A stretch of 64,000 nt of DNA from Flavobacterium sp. (GCF_027531705.1 NZ_JAPZSP010000025.1:17761-81760), one strand, 5' to 3'; numbered from the stretch's first letter, positions 1 through 12,056 are shown. Numbers and translations are program-made. Notes: generated by a model from the sequence alone, not told the origin.

Positions 1-429
1 ATCTAAAACTCTTCTTGCTTGTTGAGCGTTTACTAAATTATAATCAATTTCGCGTGGATTATCGATTGCTTTTAGAATGGCATTTTTAGTAATTTCGTGA
101 AAAACAATTCTTTTGGTTTTCTTTTTATCTAATTTTAATTCTTCTGACAAATGCCATGAAATAGCTTCTCCTTCTCGATCCTCATCGGATGCTAACCAAA
201 CCATATCGGCATTTTTAGCTAACGTTTTCAATTTGCTTACCAGCGCTTTTTTGTCGGGCGAAACTTCATATTTGGGTTTAAATCCGTTTTCAACATCTAC
301 TCCAATTTCTTTAGAAGGCAAGTCGGCAATATGTCCGTAACTTGATTCTACTTGATAATCACTTCCAAGAAATTTTTCAATTGTTTTTGCCTTTGCTGGT
401 GACTCTACGATAACTAAATTCTTTGCCAT
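1..429 (-). CDS. topA: DNA topoisomerase I, N-terminal part (runs off the window edge)
   Basis: Reverse-strand translation from ATG at 429 reads MAKNLVIVESPAKAKTIEKFLGSDYQVESSYGHIADLP..., the TopA Toprim N-terminus; not in the ORF track because it is truncated. Confidence 0.93.
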   Translation of the reverse strand, partial: MAKNLVIVESPAKAKTIEKFLGSDYQVESSYGHIADLPSKEIGVDVENGFKPKYEVSPDKKALVSKLKTLAKNADMVWLASDEDREGEAISWHLSEELKLDKKKTKRIVFHEITKNAILKAIDNPREIDYNLVNAQQARRVLD

Positions 430-617
430 ATCACATTTGTTTGTTCGGCAAAAGTAGAAGATTTTTTTAAATATTGTGCTTTTAATCGAAAATTTGAGTT
501 TTTTGACGACTTCACAAGCCTATTTATTAAACCTTTTAATTATTCAATTCAAAATTCAATTCTAAAAACTTTTGTTAAATCACATCTGCCATCTTGTCAG
601 ATTTTATAATTTAGTAT

Positions 618-625
618 TATCTTTG
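618..625 (+). promoter_or_regulatory. Bacteroidota -7 promoter element (TATCTTTG) for miaB
   Basis: Matches TAnnTTTG consensus, 16 nt upstream of the miaB ATG. Confidence 0.55.
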
Positions 626-641
626 CTAGAGAATTTGACTT

Positions 642-2090
642 ATGGAAAAGATTATTGAAGAAAACAAACAAGGACAAAGTTTAGTTCTTGAAAATAAAAA
701 AGAAAATACCAAAAAACTTTATATTGAAAGTTATGGTTGCGCTATGAATTTTTCTGATAGCGAAATCGTAGCTTCTATTTTAGTTAATGGTGGTTACAAT
801 ACAACACAAGTTTTAGAAGAAGCCGATTTGGTTTTGGTAAACACTTGCTCAATAAGAGACAAAGCAGAACAAACCATTCGCAAGCGTTTGGAAAAATACA
901 ATGCTGTCAAAAGAGAAGTAAATCCTAAAATGAAAGTAGGTGTTCTAGGCTGTATGGCCGAGCGATTGAAAGAACAATTTCTGGAAGAAGAAAAAATTGT
1001 CGATTTGGTTGTTGGTCCAGATGCTTACAAGGATTTGCCAAATTTATTAGCCGAAGTTGAAGATGGTCGTGATGCGATAAATGTAATTTTATCCAAAGAA
1101 GAAACTTACGGAGATATTTCGCCAGTAAGATTAATGAGCAACGGAATTACTGCATTGGTTTCAATCACACGTGGTTGTGACAATATGTGCACGTTTTGTG
1201 TTGTACCTTTTACTCGCGGTCGTGAACGCAGTCGTGAACCTCAAAGTATAATGACAGAAATTCAGGATTTATGGAATCAAGGATTCAAAGAAATTACACT
1301 TTTAGGTCAAAATGTGGATAGCTATTTATGGTATGGCGGTGGGTTGAAAAAAGATTTTGACAAAGCAACCGATATGCAAAAAGCTACAGCTGTTGCTTTT
1401 GACCAATTACTAGAAATGGTTGCAGTAGCTTTTCCGAAAATGCGTATTCGTTTTTCAACTTCTAATCCGCAAGACATGCACGAAGAGGTTTTACATGTAA
1501 TTGCCAAATATCCAAACATCTGCAAACATATTCACTTGCCTGTTCAGTCTGGAAGCAATCGTATTTTAAAGGAAATGAATCGCTTACATTCTCGTGAAGA
1601 ATATATTGAATTAATCAATAAAATCAACTCAATAATTCCAAATTGCTGTATCACACAAGATATGATAGCTGGTTTCCCAACAGAAACCGAAGAAGATCAT
1701 CAAGATACTTTGAGTTTAATGGAACATGTGAAATATAGTTTTGGCTACATGTATGCCTATTCTGAAAGGCCAGGAACACTAGCTGGCAGAAAAATGGAAG
1801 ATGATGTACCTGAAGAAACAAAATTGCGCAGATTACAAGAAATTGTCGATTTACAAAGAAAACACAGTGCATTCAGAACGCAAGAATTCTTAGGACAAAC
1901 AGTAGAAGTTTTAATAGAAAAAGAATCCAAAAAATCGCCAAATGATTGGTCTGGAAGAAATTCGCAAAGTATAACAGTAGTTTTTCCAAAAGAAAATTAC
2001 AAAATTGGAGATTTCGTAAACGTAAAAATCACCAATTGCACCAGCGGAACGTTAATTGGTAAAGCTGTTGGTTATAGTGAAATGAATTAA
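642..2090 (+). CDS. miaB: tRNA-2-methylthio-N6-dimethylallyladenosine synthase MiaB
   Basis: YIESYGCAMNFSDSEIV, radical SAM CDNMCTFCVVPFTRGRERSR motif, TRAM-like C-terminus. Confidence 0.96.
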   Translation: MEKIIEENKQGQSLVLENKKENTKKLYIESYGCAMNFSDSEIVASILVNGGYNTTQVLEEADLVLVNTCSIRDKAEQTIRKRLEKYNAVKREVNPKMKVGVLGCMAERLKEQFLEEEKIVDLVVGPDAYKDLPNLLAEVEDGRDAINVILSKEETYGDISPVRLMSNGITALVSITRGCDNMCTFCVVPFTRGRERSREPQSIMTEIQDLWNQGFKEITLLGQNVDSYLWYGGGLKKDFDKATDMQKATAVAFDQLLEMVAVAFPKMRIRFSTSNPQDMHEEVLHVIAKYPNICKHIHLPVQSGSNRILKEMNRLHSREEYIELINKINSIIPNCCITQDMIAGFPTETEEDHQDTLSLMEHVKYSFGYMYAYSERPGTLAGRKMEDDVPEETKLRRLQEIVDLQRKHSAFRTQEFLGQTVEVLIEKESKKSPNDWSGRNSQSITVVFPKENYKIGDFVNVKITNCTSGTLIGKAVGYSEMN

Positions 2091-2093
2091 AAA

Positions 2094-2130
2094 TTTTGCC
2101 ACAGATTAAAAAGATTTTCACAGATTTTTT
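2094..2130 (+). repeat. Left arm of a 37-bp perfect inverted repeat flanking the GxxExxY gene
   Basis: ttttgccacagattaaaaagattttcacagatttttt is the exact reverse complement of 2560-2596. Confidence 0.95.
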
Positions 2131-2178
2131 GAATTTCTTTTAATCATATTAATATGTGATTAAAAAAGATAAAACGTG

Positions 2179-2550
2179 ATGGAAGGATATAGAGAAGAAG
2201 AAACATATAAAATTATCGGTATTTGTATGGAAGTCCATAGAAATCTTGGACCAGGATTATTGGAAGTCATTTACAAAGATGCATTGGAAATTGAATTTAA
2301 AGAAAACAACATTCCTTTTGAAAGAGAAAAGGAATTTTTAATTGAATATAAAGGCAAAATATTGCCTCATAAGTTTTACGCTGATTTTATTGTTAATGAA
2401 GATATAATATTAGAAGTAAAAGCTGTTAAAGAATTTTCTAATGAACACATTGCGCAAGTTTTAAATTACTTAAAAATAGCTGATTCAGAAATTGGCTTGT
2501 TGGTTAATTTTCAAACTAAATCGCTTCAATATAAAAGATATGTTATATAA
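2179..2550 (+). CDS. GxxExxY family protein (PD-(D/E)XK nuclease-like fold)
   Basis: VHRNLGPGLLEVIYKDALEIEF ... YADFIVNEDIILEVKAVKEFSNEHIAQVLNYLK; track start 2176 is GTG, ATG at 2179. Confidence 0.92.
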   Translation: MEGYREEETYKIIGICMEVHRNLGPGLLEVIYKDALEIEFKENNIPFEREKEFLIEYKGKILPHKFYADFIVNEDIILEVKAVKEFSNEHIAQVLNYLKIADSEIGLLVNFQTKSLQYKRYVI

Positions 2551-2559
2551 TTTAAGTTA

Positions 2560-2596
2560 AAAAAATCTGTGAAAATCTTTTTAATCTGTGGCAAAA
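2560..2596 (-). repeat. Right arm of the 37-bp perfect inverted repeat
   Basis: aaaaaatctgtgaaaatctttttaatctgtggcaaaa. Confidence 0.95.
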
Positions 2597-2633
2597 ATAA
2601 AAAAATGAGATTTCCTCTCTTCACGAAATAAAT

Positions 2634-3896
2634 ATGGAAACAGTACAAAGTATAAAACAACGATTTGAGATTATTGGAAACGATCCAAAGCTTAATCGTG
2701 CAATAGAAAAAGCTATTCAGGTTGCTCCTACTGATATTTCGGTTTTGGTAGCTGGTGAAAGCGGTGTCGGAAAAGAAAATATTCCTAAAATAATTCATTC
2801 GCTTTCACATAGAAAACACGGTAAATACATCGCTGTAAACTGCGGTGCCATTCCAGAAGGAACAATAGACAGTGAGCTTTTTGGACATGAAAAAGGTGCT
2901 TTTACAGGCGCAACTGGAACTCGTGAAGGTTATTTTGAAGTGGCCGATGGTGGAACAATTTTTCTTGATGAAGTTGGAGAATTACCATTGACAACGCAAG
3001 TGCGATTGCTTCGTGTTCTCGAGAATGGTGAATTTATCAAAGTTGGTTCTTCCCAAGTTCAAAAAACCAATGTTCGTATTGTTGCCGCAACCAATGTTAA
3101 CTTATTTGAAGCCATCGAAAAAGGGAAATTCCGCGAAGATTTGTATTATCGTTTGAGTACGGTTGATATTACTTTGCCGCCGCTTCGTGAGCGAAAAGAC
3201 GATATTCATTTGCTTTTCAGAAAATTTTCTGCAGATTTTGCTCATAAATACAAAATGCCTCCATTAAAATTGGATGAAAATGCAGTTCAAGTTTTACAAA
3301 AATTTAGATGGAGCGGAAATATTCGTCAATTGCGAAATGTTGCCGAACAAATTTCTGTTTTAGAGACTAATCGTGATGTTTCTGCCAATACACTTTTATC
3401 TTATTTACCCCAAGAAGGCAATAATTTACCAAGCGTAATTGGTGGAAAAAAAGCCGAAAATGATTTTTCTACCGAAAGAGATATTTTATACAAAGTGCTT
3501 TTTGATATGAAAAGTGACTTGAATGATTTAAAAAAATTAACTTTGGAATTGATGAAAAATGGTTCAGCAAAAGTTCAGGAAATCAACACCAATTTGATTC
3601 AGAAAATTTATGGTTCTAACGAAAGTGAAATTTCATTTGAAGAAGAACCAAGAACTGCTGTTTACAAACCTGAATATAAAGCACAAAACGAAGACAATGA
3701 TTTTCAGGAAAACGATGACAATTACCTTTTTGCAGAAACAGTTGAAGAAGAAGAAATTCTGAAATTAGAACAAAAAGAAATCGAATTAATTAAAAAGTCA
3801 TTAGAAAAAAACAAAGGAAAAAGAAAAGCTGCTGCCGATGAATTGGGAATTTCTGAAAGAACTTTGTATAGAAAAATTAAACAATTTGATTTATAA
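2634..3896 (+). CDS. Sigma-54 interaction domain transcriptional regulator (AAA+ with Fis-type HTH, no receiver domain)
   Basis: GESGVGKE, ELFGHEKGAFTGAT, C-terminal KAAADELGISERTLYRKIKQ HTH. Confidence 0.93.
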   Translation: METVQSIKQRFEIIGNDPKLNRAIEKAIQVAPTDISVLVAGESGVGKENIPKIIHSLSHRKHGKYIAVNCGAIPEGTIDSELFGHEKGAFTGATGTREGYFEVADGGTIFLDEVGELPLTTQVRLLRVLENGEFIKVGSSQVQKTNVRIVAATNVNLFEAIEKGKFREDLYYRLSTVDITLPPLRERKDDIHLLFRKFSADFAHKYKMPPLKLDENAVQVLQKFRWSGNIRQLRNVAEQISVLETNRDVSANTLLSYLPQEGNNLPSVIGGKKAENDFSTERDILYKVLFDMKSDLNDLKKLTLELMKNGSAKVQEINTNLIQKIYGSNESEISFEEEPRTAVYKPEYKAQNEDNDFQENDDNYLFAETVEEEEILKLEQKEIELIKKSLEKNKGKRKAAADELGISERTLYRKIKQFDL

Positions 3897-3952
3897 AAAA
3901 AATATAGTCAAATAATGTACTTTTGAAACGGAAAGTATTTGAATAAACACTT

Positions 3953-4456
3953 ATGAAAAAAATACATTTTATAGTTGCCATCATTGTTTTGTTCTCGATA
4001 AATAGCTGTTCGGTATACAATTTTACAGGAACAGGGAAAATTGACGCCAAAACATTTCAGGTAAATTATTTTCAAAATAATGCAGAAATTGTGCAACCGG
4101 GAATCGAAAGAACTTTTACTTTGCGCTTACAAGATTTAATTCAAAATCAAACCAATCTTAACTTGATTAGTTCTGGTGGAGACTTACTTTATGAAGGTGA
4201 AATTGTAGATTTCAGAATCACACCAATGACAGCAACAGCCGACATTAAAGCCGCACAAAACAGAGTTACTATTGCAGTAAATCTTAGATACAGCAACAAA
4301 AACAAGGATACAGACGATTTTGAAAAAAGATATTCATTCTTTTATGACTATCCTGCCACTTCTCAACTAATCGGAAGAGAATTAGATAATGCTCTTGAAG
4401 AAATTTTTGAAAGAATTACACAAGATATTTTTAACGACACACTCGCTAAATGGTAA
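3953..4456 (+). CDS. lptE: LptE family LPS-assembly lipoprotein
   Basis: Lipobox ...SINSCSVYNFTGTGKIDAKTFQVNYF, typical Bacteroidota LptE N-terminus. Confidence 0.8.
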   Translation: MKKIHFIVAIIVLFSINSCSVYNFTGTGKIDAKTFQVNYFQNNAEIVQPGIERTFTLRLQDLIQNQTNLNLISSGGDLLYEGEIVDFRITPMTATADIKAAQNRVTIAVNLRYSNKNKDTDDFEKRYSFFYDYPATSQLIGRELDNALEEIFERITQDIFNDTLAKW

Positions 4457-4491
4457 TTTATTTTCATAATTTTACAGCTTTAATTTAAAAT

Positions 4492-5349
4492 ATGACAACC
4501 TCGGAAATTACAACTTTACTCAACAAACCTTTTTTCGTCAATGATACACAAACATCGGCGTTGGAAAATGTTGTGCAAGAATTTCCGTATTTCCAAAGCG
4601 CTCGCGCCTTGTATTTAAAAGGGTTGTACAATCAAAATAGTTTTAAATATAACTACGCTCTAAAAGTTACAGCTGCACATACAACCGACAGAAGTGTTTT
4701 GTTCGATTTTATTACTTCGGATGAGTTTACAACCATCAATGAAGAAAAAACGACTCCAAGTGAAAGCGAAATTTTAGAAATTTCTGTAGAGAATAGTGTT
4801 GTAGTTGCTCCTTTTAAGATTGAGCAATCAATTATAGATTCTATAAAAGCATCTGGAAACGAGATTGAAGAAAATGAAGAAACTTTAATAGTTGCTGATC
4901 CTGTTTTTGAAATAGCAAAAGAAAATTTAGAAATAGGAAAACCACTTGAATTTTCGTCAAAAGAGAAACATTCATTTCAGGAATGGTTACAATTGGCAAA
5001 AGCAAAACCTATAATTAGAGAAGAAAATACAATTACAAACGAAATTTCTGAAACTGATTTAGAAAAGCAAAAAAAAAATGAGTTAATCGATAAATTCATT
5101 GAAGCCAATCCGAAAATCCCACAAATTAAACCAAATACTACTGCCTCCACCTTTATTTTCGAGCCTTCAAAAGAAGATAATTCTTATTTAATGACCGAAA
5201 CTTTGGCACGAGTTTATCTGGAACAACATAAATATCAAAAAGCAATTCAAGCTTATGAAATATTAATTTTGAAATATCCAGAAAAAAGTAGTTTCTTTGC
5301 AGACCGAATTTTAGATATTAAAAATTTACAACAAAATAATAATACATAA
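4492..5349 (+). CDS. Hypothetical protein with C-terminal TPR-like segment
   Basis: [38 protein letters not shown]; lies between lptE and secG. Confidence 0.75.
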   Translation: MTTSEITTLLNKPFFVNDTQTSALENVVQEFPYFQSARALYLKGLYNQNSFKYNYALKVTAAHTTDRSVLFDFITSDEFTTINEEKTTPSESEILEISVENSVVVAPFKIEQSIIDSIKASGNEIEENEETLIVADPVFEIAKENLEIGKPLEFSSKEKHSFQEWLQLAKAKPIIREENTITNEISETDLEKQKKNELIDKFIEANPKIPQIKPNTTASTFIFEPSKEDNSYLMTETLARVYLEQHKYQKAIQAYEILILKYPEKSSFFADRILDIKNLQQNNNT

Positions 5350-5351
5350 CA

Positions 5352-5699
5352 ATGAGCACATTTTCAATTTTTTTAGTTTTAATAACTATAGTTAGTTTTT
5401 TATTAATCATCGTCATTATGGTTCAAAATCCTAAAGGAGGCGGTTTATCATCTTCTATTGGTGGATCACAAATGCTTGGTGGTGTTCAAAAAACAACTGA
5501 CTTTTTAGATAAAAGTACATGGACATTAGCAGCAGTATTAATGGCATTAATTTTATTATCAAGTTTGAGCTTTACAGGTTCATTAAGCGATTCAGATTCT
5601 AAAATCATCGATACTACAGAAGCTGCTGCGCCAGCTAAAGCAACTACACCAGCAGAAAAAGCGCCAGCTACAACTGCGCCTGTTGCTCCAGCAAAATAA
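5352..5699 (+). CDS. secG: Preprotein translocase subunit SecG
   Basis: [31 protein letters not shown]. Confidence 0.93.
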   Translation: MSTFSIFLVLITIVSFLLIIVIMVQNPKGGGLSSSIGGSQMLGGVQKTTDFLDKSTWTLAAVLMALILLSSLSFTGSLSDSDSKIIDTTEAAAPAKATTPAEKAPATTAPVAPAK

Positions 5700-5720
5700 T
5701 ATTCAAAAAAACAAATTGAA

Positions 5721-5751
5721 ATGCCAGCCTGTCAAAGCTGGCATTTTTTTT
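5721..5751 (+). terminator. Intrinsic terminator after secG
   Basis: atgccagc...gctggcat followed by T-run. Confidence 0.85.
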
Positions 5752-5839
5752 GGCAAAATGTCAGTTTTTATGTGTTGGCATAATTTCTGAAATAACGAAT
5801 ACAACAAATAAATTATAACTTAATTAAAATATATTGATT

Positions 5840-6115
5840 ATGAGTTTAAGTATTAAACCTCTTTCAGACCGCGTAATTGTTGAACCAGCTGCTGCCGAAA
5901 CACAAACAGCTTCTGGAATTATCATTCCTGACACTGCCAAAGAAAAACCTCAAAAAGGAACTGTTGTAGCAGTAGGAAATGGAAAAAAAGACGAGCCAAT
6001 GACTGTAAAAGTTGGCGATAGTGTCCTTTACGGTAAATATGCAGGAACCGATCTAAAATTTGACGGAAAAGATTATTTGATAATGCGTGAGGATGATATT
6101 CTAGCAATAATCTAA
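5840..6115 (+). CDS. groES: Co-chaperonin GroES
   Basis: [43 protein letters not shown] at 5840. Confidence 0.97.
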   Translation: MSLSIKPLSDRVIVEPAAAETQTASGIIIPDTAKEKPQKGTVVAVGNGKKDEPMTVKVGDSVLYGKYAGTDLKFDGKDYLIMREDDILAII

Positions 6116-6160
6116 TTAGTATTAAGATTTTGAGAATTAAGTATTAAGACTAAAATATAA

Positions 6161-7804
<1,644 letters not shown>

Positions 7805-7848
7805 AACTAAGTACGAAGTACAATATTCGAAGTACGAGGTTAAAATAA

Positions 7849-7886
7849 AAAATCCGTCTTGTTGAAAAACTTGACGGATTTTGTTT
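7849..7886 (+). terminator. Intrinsic terminator after groEL
   Basis: aaaatccgtc...gacggatttt stem followed by gttttatttc. Confidence 0.75.
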
Positions 7887-7935
7887 TATTTCTTTTTAGT
7901 ATATTATCATAATTTCACAAAAATGATTCACTAAC

Positions 7936-8034
7936 TAGCCCTGATACTGGAATTGTTTGAGCTCTTAACGAAGTTAAAGCGAGTTCCAGTAGCAGGAATT
8001 ACCATCACTGAAAAAAGCCCAAGCCATTCGCTCC
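7936..8034 (+). ncRNA. Intergenic structured element copy A (TAGCCCTGAT...AGCAGGA...AAGCCCAAGCCATTCGCTC); possible Flavo-1-type RNA
   Basis: Shares 5' and 3' boxes with 31262-31440 and the 5' box with 50560-50703; internal complementary ctggaatt/agttccag. Confidence 0.45.
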
Positions 8035-8045
8035 TATTTTCAATT

Positions 8046-8726
8046 CTATTCTTCTAAATGAACTTTTTTCTTGATAAACTTTAAAATTACTGGCAAAGTC
8101 GTAACCAATACAATACCAATTACAATATATTCGATATAATGTTTCAAATCTATTTGATAGGTGTCAAGGAAAAACTTATACAAATAATGACCTGCAAAAA
8201 TCAACGAAAACGACCATAAAAAGGCACCAATAACATTAAAAAACATGAATTTTTTCTTGTCCATTCCAACTATACCAGCAATTACAGGTATAAAAGTTCT
8301 AACTATCGGAATAAATTTTGCAAAAAGAACGGCTTTGCTTCCATGATTTTCAAAAAAGTTTTGAGCGTCATATAAGTATTTCTTTTTAAAAATAAAATTA
8401 TCAGGTCTTTTAAACAAATAATTCCCACTTTTTTGTCCATACCAATAGCCAAACATATTTCCAAAAATACCCATAAGCGAAATTAATGTTGCAAGCAAAG
8501 TAACGTTAAGAAAATCGCTTCCTAATGAAAATTCTCTCATTAAAGTTTCGCTGTATATTCCGCATAGAAATAACAAACTATCGCCTGGTAAAAAGAAGCC
8601 TGCAAGCAAGCCAGTTTCGGCAAAAATGATGAATAAAACGACATACAAACCTATTTTAACACCGCCAAATTCTAATAGAATATAAAATTCAGGGTTGAAG
8701 AGTTGTTTCCAATCAAAATCTGTCAT
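8046..8726 (-). CDS. DedA family membrane protein
   Basis: ETGLLAGFFLPGDSLLFLCGIYSE, FIPIVRTFIPVIAGIVGMDKKKF. Confidence 0.9.
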   Translation of the reverse strand: MTDFDWKQLFNPEFYILLEFGGVKIGLYVVLFIIFAETGLLAGFFLPGDSLLFLCGIYSETLMREFSLGSDFLNVTLLATLISLMGIFGNMFGYWYGQKSGNYLFKRPDNFIFKKKYLYDAQNFFENHGSKAVLFAKFIPIVRTFIPVIAGIVGMDKKKFMFFNVIGAFLWSFSLIFAGHYLYKFFLDTYQIDLKHYIEYIVIGIVLVTTLPVILKFIKKKVHLEE

Positions 8727-8820
8727 AAAAAATTGCGTATTATTTTAGGGCGTGAAAGTAATTATAATTTATTTGATTTAGTAATCTTACTTGCTTTTTT
8801 GACTTAAATATAACATATTT

Positions 8821-9573
8821 TTATTCTTTATAAAAAATCAAATTTTGCAATAATGTTAATGAAACAGTATGATTCATAACATCACTTCCTGATTTTGAGT
8901 TCAATAACTGATTCATGTAGGCAATTTCAAACCGAATACTATTTTTATAATTAAACCCTATGCCAGCTAAAAATCTATTTTGATCAAAAAACTTTGAATT
9001 CACTTTATTATCACCAATATTTACAAAAATCTCATCCTGCAAAACAAGATACATTTCTTCATTACCTGATTTAAAATTGGACAAATGAATTACATGTCTA
9101 TTCAAATATCGAAGTCTATTCTGGTAATTGGTTGCGACTTTTTGTACAACATCATCTTTTAGTTGAATATCATCTACAAATCTTTGTTCAAGTCTAAATC
9201 TATTGGTGAAATTATTTTTGTTATCATTCCATTTATTATTCAACAGAAATTGTTCCCATATTCTATCTTCATTAAAATACTCATCTAAATCCTTATTAAA
9301 AGTATTAATCAATCCGTAACCAATAGTAACCGAAGCATTTTTATTCAAATTATAAAAACCACCAAAACGAAACAAATTTTGATTACTCATTTTCAACTCA
9401 TCATCAAGTCTAAAACTGGCTTCTATATGATAACCAAGCTTAGGGGAAACATTATATTGTCCAACATAAGAAAACCAATTGGCTTGATTATTTTTTATTT
9501 CTTGTGAAAAAAATTGTGTTGTAAATAGCAACAAGATTATTTTTATTACAACTATAGCTGTTTTATTTCTCAT
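8821..9573 (-). CDS. DUF2490-like outer membrane protein
   Basis: Signal peptide, NNQANWFSYVGQYNVSPKLGYHIEASFR, beta-strand rich. Confidence 0.7.
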   Translation of the reverse strand: MRNKTAIVVIKIILLLFTTQFFSQEIKNNQANWFSYVGQYNVSPKLGYHIEASFRLDDELKMSNQNLFRFGGFYNLNKNASVTIGYGLINTFNKDLDEYFNEDRIWEQFLLNNKWNDNKNNFTNRFRLEQRFVDDIQLKDDVVQKVATNYQNRLRYLNRHVIHLSNFKSGNEEMYLVLQDEIFVNIGDNKVNSKFFDQNRFLAGIGFNYKNSIRFEIAYMNQLLNSKSGSDVMNHTVSLTLLQNLIFYKE

Positions 9574-9608
9574 TTTGTAAATATACCAAAATAAAAAAAC
9601 AACTAACT

Positions 9609-9953
9609 TTATTTTCTTTCATAAAGACAGCAACTATGAAGTCTTTCATAATCTCCATCGGTAGATTTTACTCCATCTGTATCGTGTCCAACCTTTGCAA
9701 CGGCTTTTTTTACATCTAGCAATGAACACTTTTCTTCATTAATTATCAAATGTAAAGTATGATCATCAATGTGCCATTCTGCACTTTTTACGCCTTTAAC
9801 AGAATAAGCGGCTTTTTCAATTCTCTTTTTGCATTGCTCACAATTACCATTGACTTCGGTGTCGTATTTAGCGTTTTTATTTTTTGTTTCTTGTGCTTGT
9901 GCTGAAAGTGCTACAAACAGTAACAACATTCCAAAAATTATATTTTTACTCAT
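9609..9953 (-). CDS. Secreted heavy-metal-associated (HMA) domain protein
   Basis: Signal peptide; EVNGNCEQCKKRIEKAAYSVKGVKSAEWHIDDHTLHL. Confidence 0.85.
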   Translation of the reverse strand: MSKNIIFGMLLLFVALSAQAQETKNKNAKYDTEVNGNCEQCKKRIEKAAYSVKGVKSAEWHIDDHTLHLIINEEKCSLLDVKKAVAKVGHDTDGVKSTDGDYERLHSCCLYERK

Positions 9954-10049
9954 GCTTTTATATTTGTTTTTTTGTATTCGAGAATCTTCGATTTCATTTT
10001 TTTATATTTTATTGTTATTGAATTTGAATTTTGATATTGTAATTGATTT

Positions 10050-12056
10050 CTATTTTATTTTAAAACGCAAACCAGCATAATACATTTGACCAAAAACAGG
10101 CGCATATATAATTGAGGTGTCAAAATGCGTTCCAAAAGGATTATGTTCACCTAAAATAGCGTTTTCTTGTTTGTAGTTCCCAATATTTTCTCCACCAATG
10201 TACATTTCGAATGTGCTTGAAAATGTTCTTGTAATTTGCGTATTCATAACTGCAAACGAAGGCGAAAATGTTGGCAATCTGTCCGCAACTGGATTTGTTG
10301 ACGTTATTGGCAATTGCTGTTTACCTAACCAATTGAATGTATAATCAAATTTCCATTGTTGACCTTTTTCTTTGATATGTGTTTCAAATTCTAGATTTCC
10401 AAAAAACCGATGTTTGGCTTGCAATGGTCGCTGAAAAGTTCCAGATAGATAATCGGTTGCAATGTCATAATACTTGTAGGCCGTTCTCAAATTAAGATGC
10501 TTAATAATTTCTAAATTAAAATCAACTTGCAAACTATTGGCATACGAACTTCCTTTTAAATCATAAAACAAAACCTGTTGCGAACTTTGCATAACATCAA
10601 CAATTGCTTGATTTTGAAAATCAGTTCGATAAAAATCAATTGTAAAATCTGCATTTTTTTGAAACAATTTGAAATTTTGTGTAAAACTCAAACCATAGTT
10701 CCAAGCAATTTCTGGATTTAAGCCATAAACTTTTCCGTTCGTATCTAAAACTGAAAACACTCTTGAACTTGCAAAAAGATTTTGATTTTCGGCATAAATA
10801 TTGGCAGCACGTTTTCCTCGACCAGCAGAAAACCTAAACACTGATTTTTCCCAAGGATTGTATTTTACGTGCAATCTTGGTGTAACAAATACTCCTAACC
10901 TATTATGATAATCAACTCGACCACCAAGTGTGTAACTAAACTTATCAAGGTTATCAAAATTATATTCAAAAAAAGCACCAACAGAATTATCGACTCTACT
11001 AACATCGTTTAGATTCACAAATTCGGCATATTTATCATAAGTGAAATTCAATCCCGTCGAAAATTTATGCATCGTATTATTGATGATTGAATTAAAAATT
11101 AAATTTGAATAATAACTTTGTTGCTTTATATCATATTGATTTAATCCAAAATAAGAATCTTGATTATGATTGCTAAAAGCGTTTTGAAAACCAATACTTT
11201 GATAAGGCATGTCTTTGAAAACATACCCAATTTTTGAAGTAAAATCCAATCGTTCGGTATTGATTTCTGAACCCCAAAAGTTAGTCGTTAGTTTATCTCT
11301 TTTTTTATCAAAATCAAATTCACCAGTTTGTTTTTCATCTCTCATAAATTTAATATTGAAAAAAGAAACCCAACCCGTTTCGGCATTAGAATACTGCCAA
11401 CGATTGGTAACATTTACTTGTTTACCGATTGGATTATCAAGAAAATGATCATGATTCATATCGTTTTTGGCAACTCTTGTATTTCCGTGAAGAAACAAAC
11501 TTGTCGCCCATTTATCGGATATTTTTTTAGTGAAATGTGTATTCAATTCAAACCTTGAATCGGTTGAACCATAAGCATTCAGAAAAAACGGAATGTCTTT
11601 TAGTGGTTTTAATAATTCGGTATTTATTTGTCCCGAAATGCTTTCATAACCATTTACGACACTTCCTGCACCTTTTGTGATTTGGATACTTTCAACCCAA
11701 GTTCCTGGCGTAAATGATAATCCGTATGCTTGTGAAGCACCACGAACCGAAGGAATATTTTCTTCTGTAATCATCAAATACGGGCTTGTTAAACCTAACA
11801 TTTTAATTTGTTTGGTTCCTGTCAAAGCATCCGAAAAATTAACATCGATTGATGGATTGGTTTCAAAACTTTCGGCAAGGTTGCAACAAGCCGCTTTTAA
11901 TAATTCCTTGCTCGAAACTAACGTAGTATTTGAAGTAAGCGATAGTGATTTTTTAATTCCTTTTTGCTTTTTTTCTACCTTTACTTCCTCTAAATTTTCT
12001 TGAGAAAAAGCGATTGTAGAAAAAAGGAATATTGCGAATAACGCATATTTTTTCAT
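10050..12056 (-). CDS. TonB-dependent receptor
   Basis: Plug domain (LLKAACCNLAESFETNPSIDVNFSDALTGTKQIKMLGL...) and C-terminal barrel MYYAGLRFKIK. Confidence 0.92.
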   Translation of the reverse strand: MKKYALFAIFLFSTIAFSQENLEEVKVEKKQKGIKKSLSLTSNTTLVSSKELLKAACCNLAESFETNPSIDVNFSDALTGTKQIKMLGLTSPYLMITEENIPSVRGASQAYGLSFTPGTWVESIQITKGAGSVVNGYESISGQINTELLKPLKDIPFFLNAYGSTDSRFELNTHFTKKISDKWATSLFLHGNTRVAKNDMNHDHFLDNPIGKQVNVTNRWQYSNAETGWVSFFNIKFMRDEKQTGEFDFDKKRDKLTTNFWGSEINTERLDFTSKIGYVFKDMPYQSIGFQNAFSNHNQDSYFGLNQYDIKQQSYYSNLIFNSIINNTMHKFSTGLNFTYDKYAEFVNLNDVSRVDNSVGAFFEYNFDNLDKFSYTLGGRVDYHNRLGVFVTPRLHVKYNPWEKSVFRFSAGRGKRAANIYAENQNLFASSRVFSVLDTNGKVYGLNPEIAWNYGLSFTQNFKLFQKNADFTIDFYRTDFQNQAIVDVMQSSQQVLFYDLKGSSYANSLQVDFNLEIIKHLNLRTAYKYYDIATDYLSGTFQRPLQAKHRFFGNLEFETHIKEKGQQWKFDYTFNWLGKQQLPITSTNPVADRLPTFSPSFAVMNTQITRTFSSTFEMYIGGENIGNYKQENAILGEHNPFGTHFDTSIIYAPVFGQMYYAGLRFKIK

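Larger units (their letters stand above)
2094..2596. mobile_element. Candidate ~0.5-kb single-gene element: GxxExxY gene bounded by inverted repeats
   Basis: Perfect 37-bp IRs enclose exactly one ORF; no transposase and no clear target-site duplication seen. Confidence 0.5.

Noticed and set aside
2526-2798. 90-aa minus-strand ORF over the right inverted repeat and the regulator 5' end
   Set aside because: Antisense to the well-supported sigma-54 regulator CDS; composition looks like an AT-rich frame artefact.
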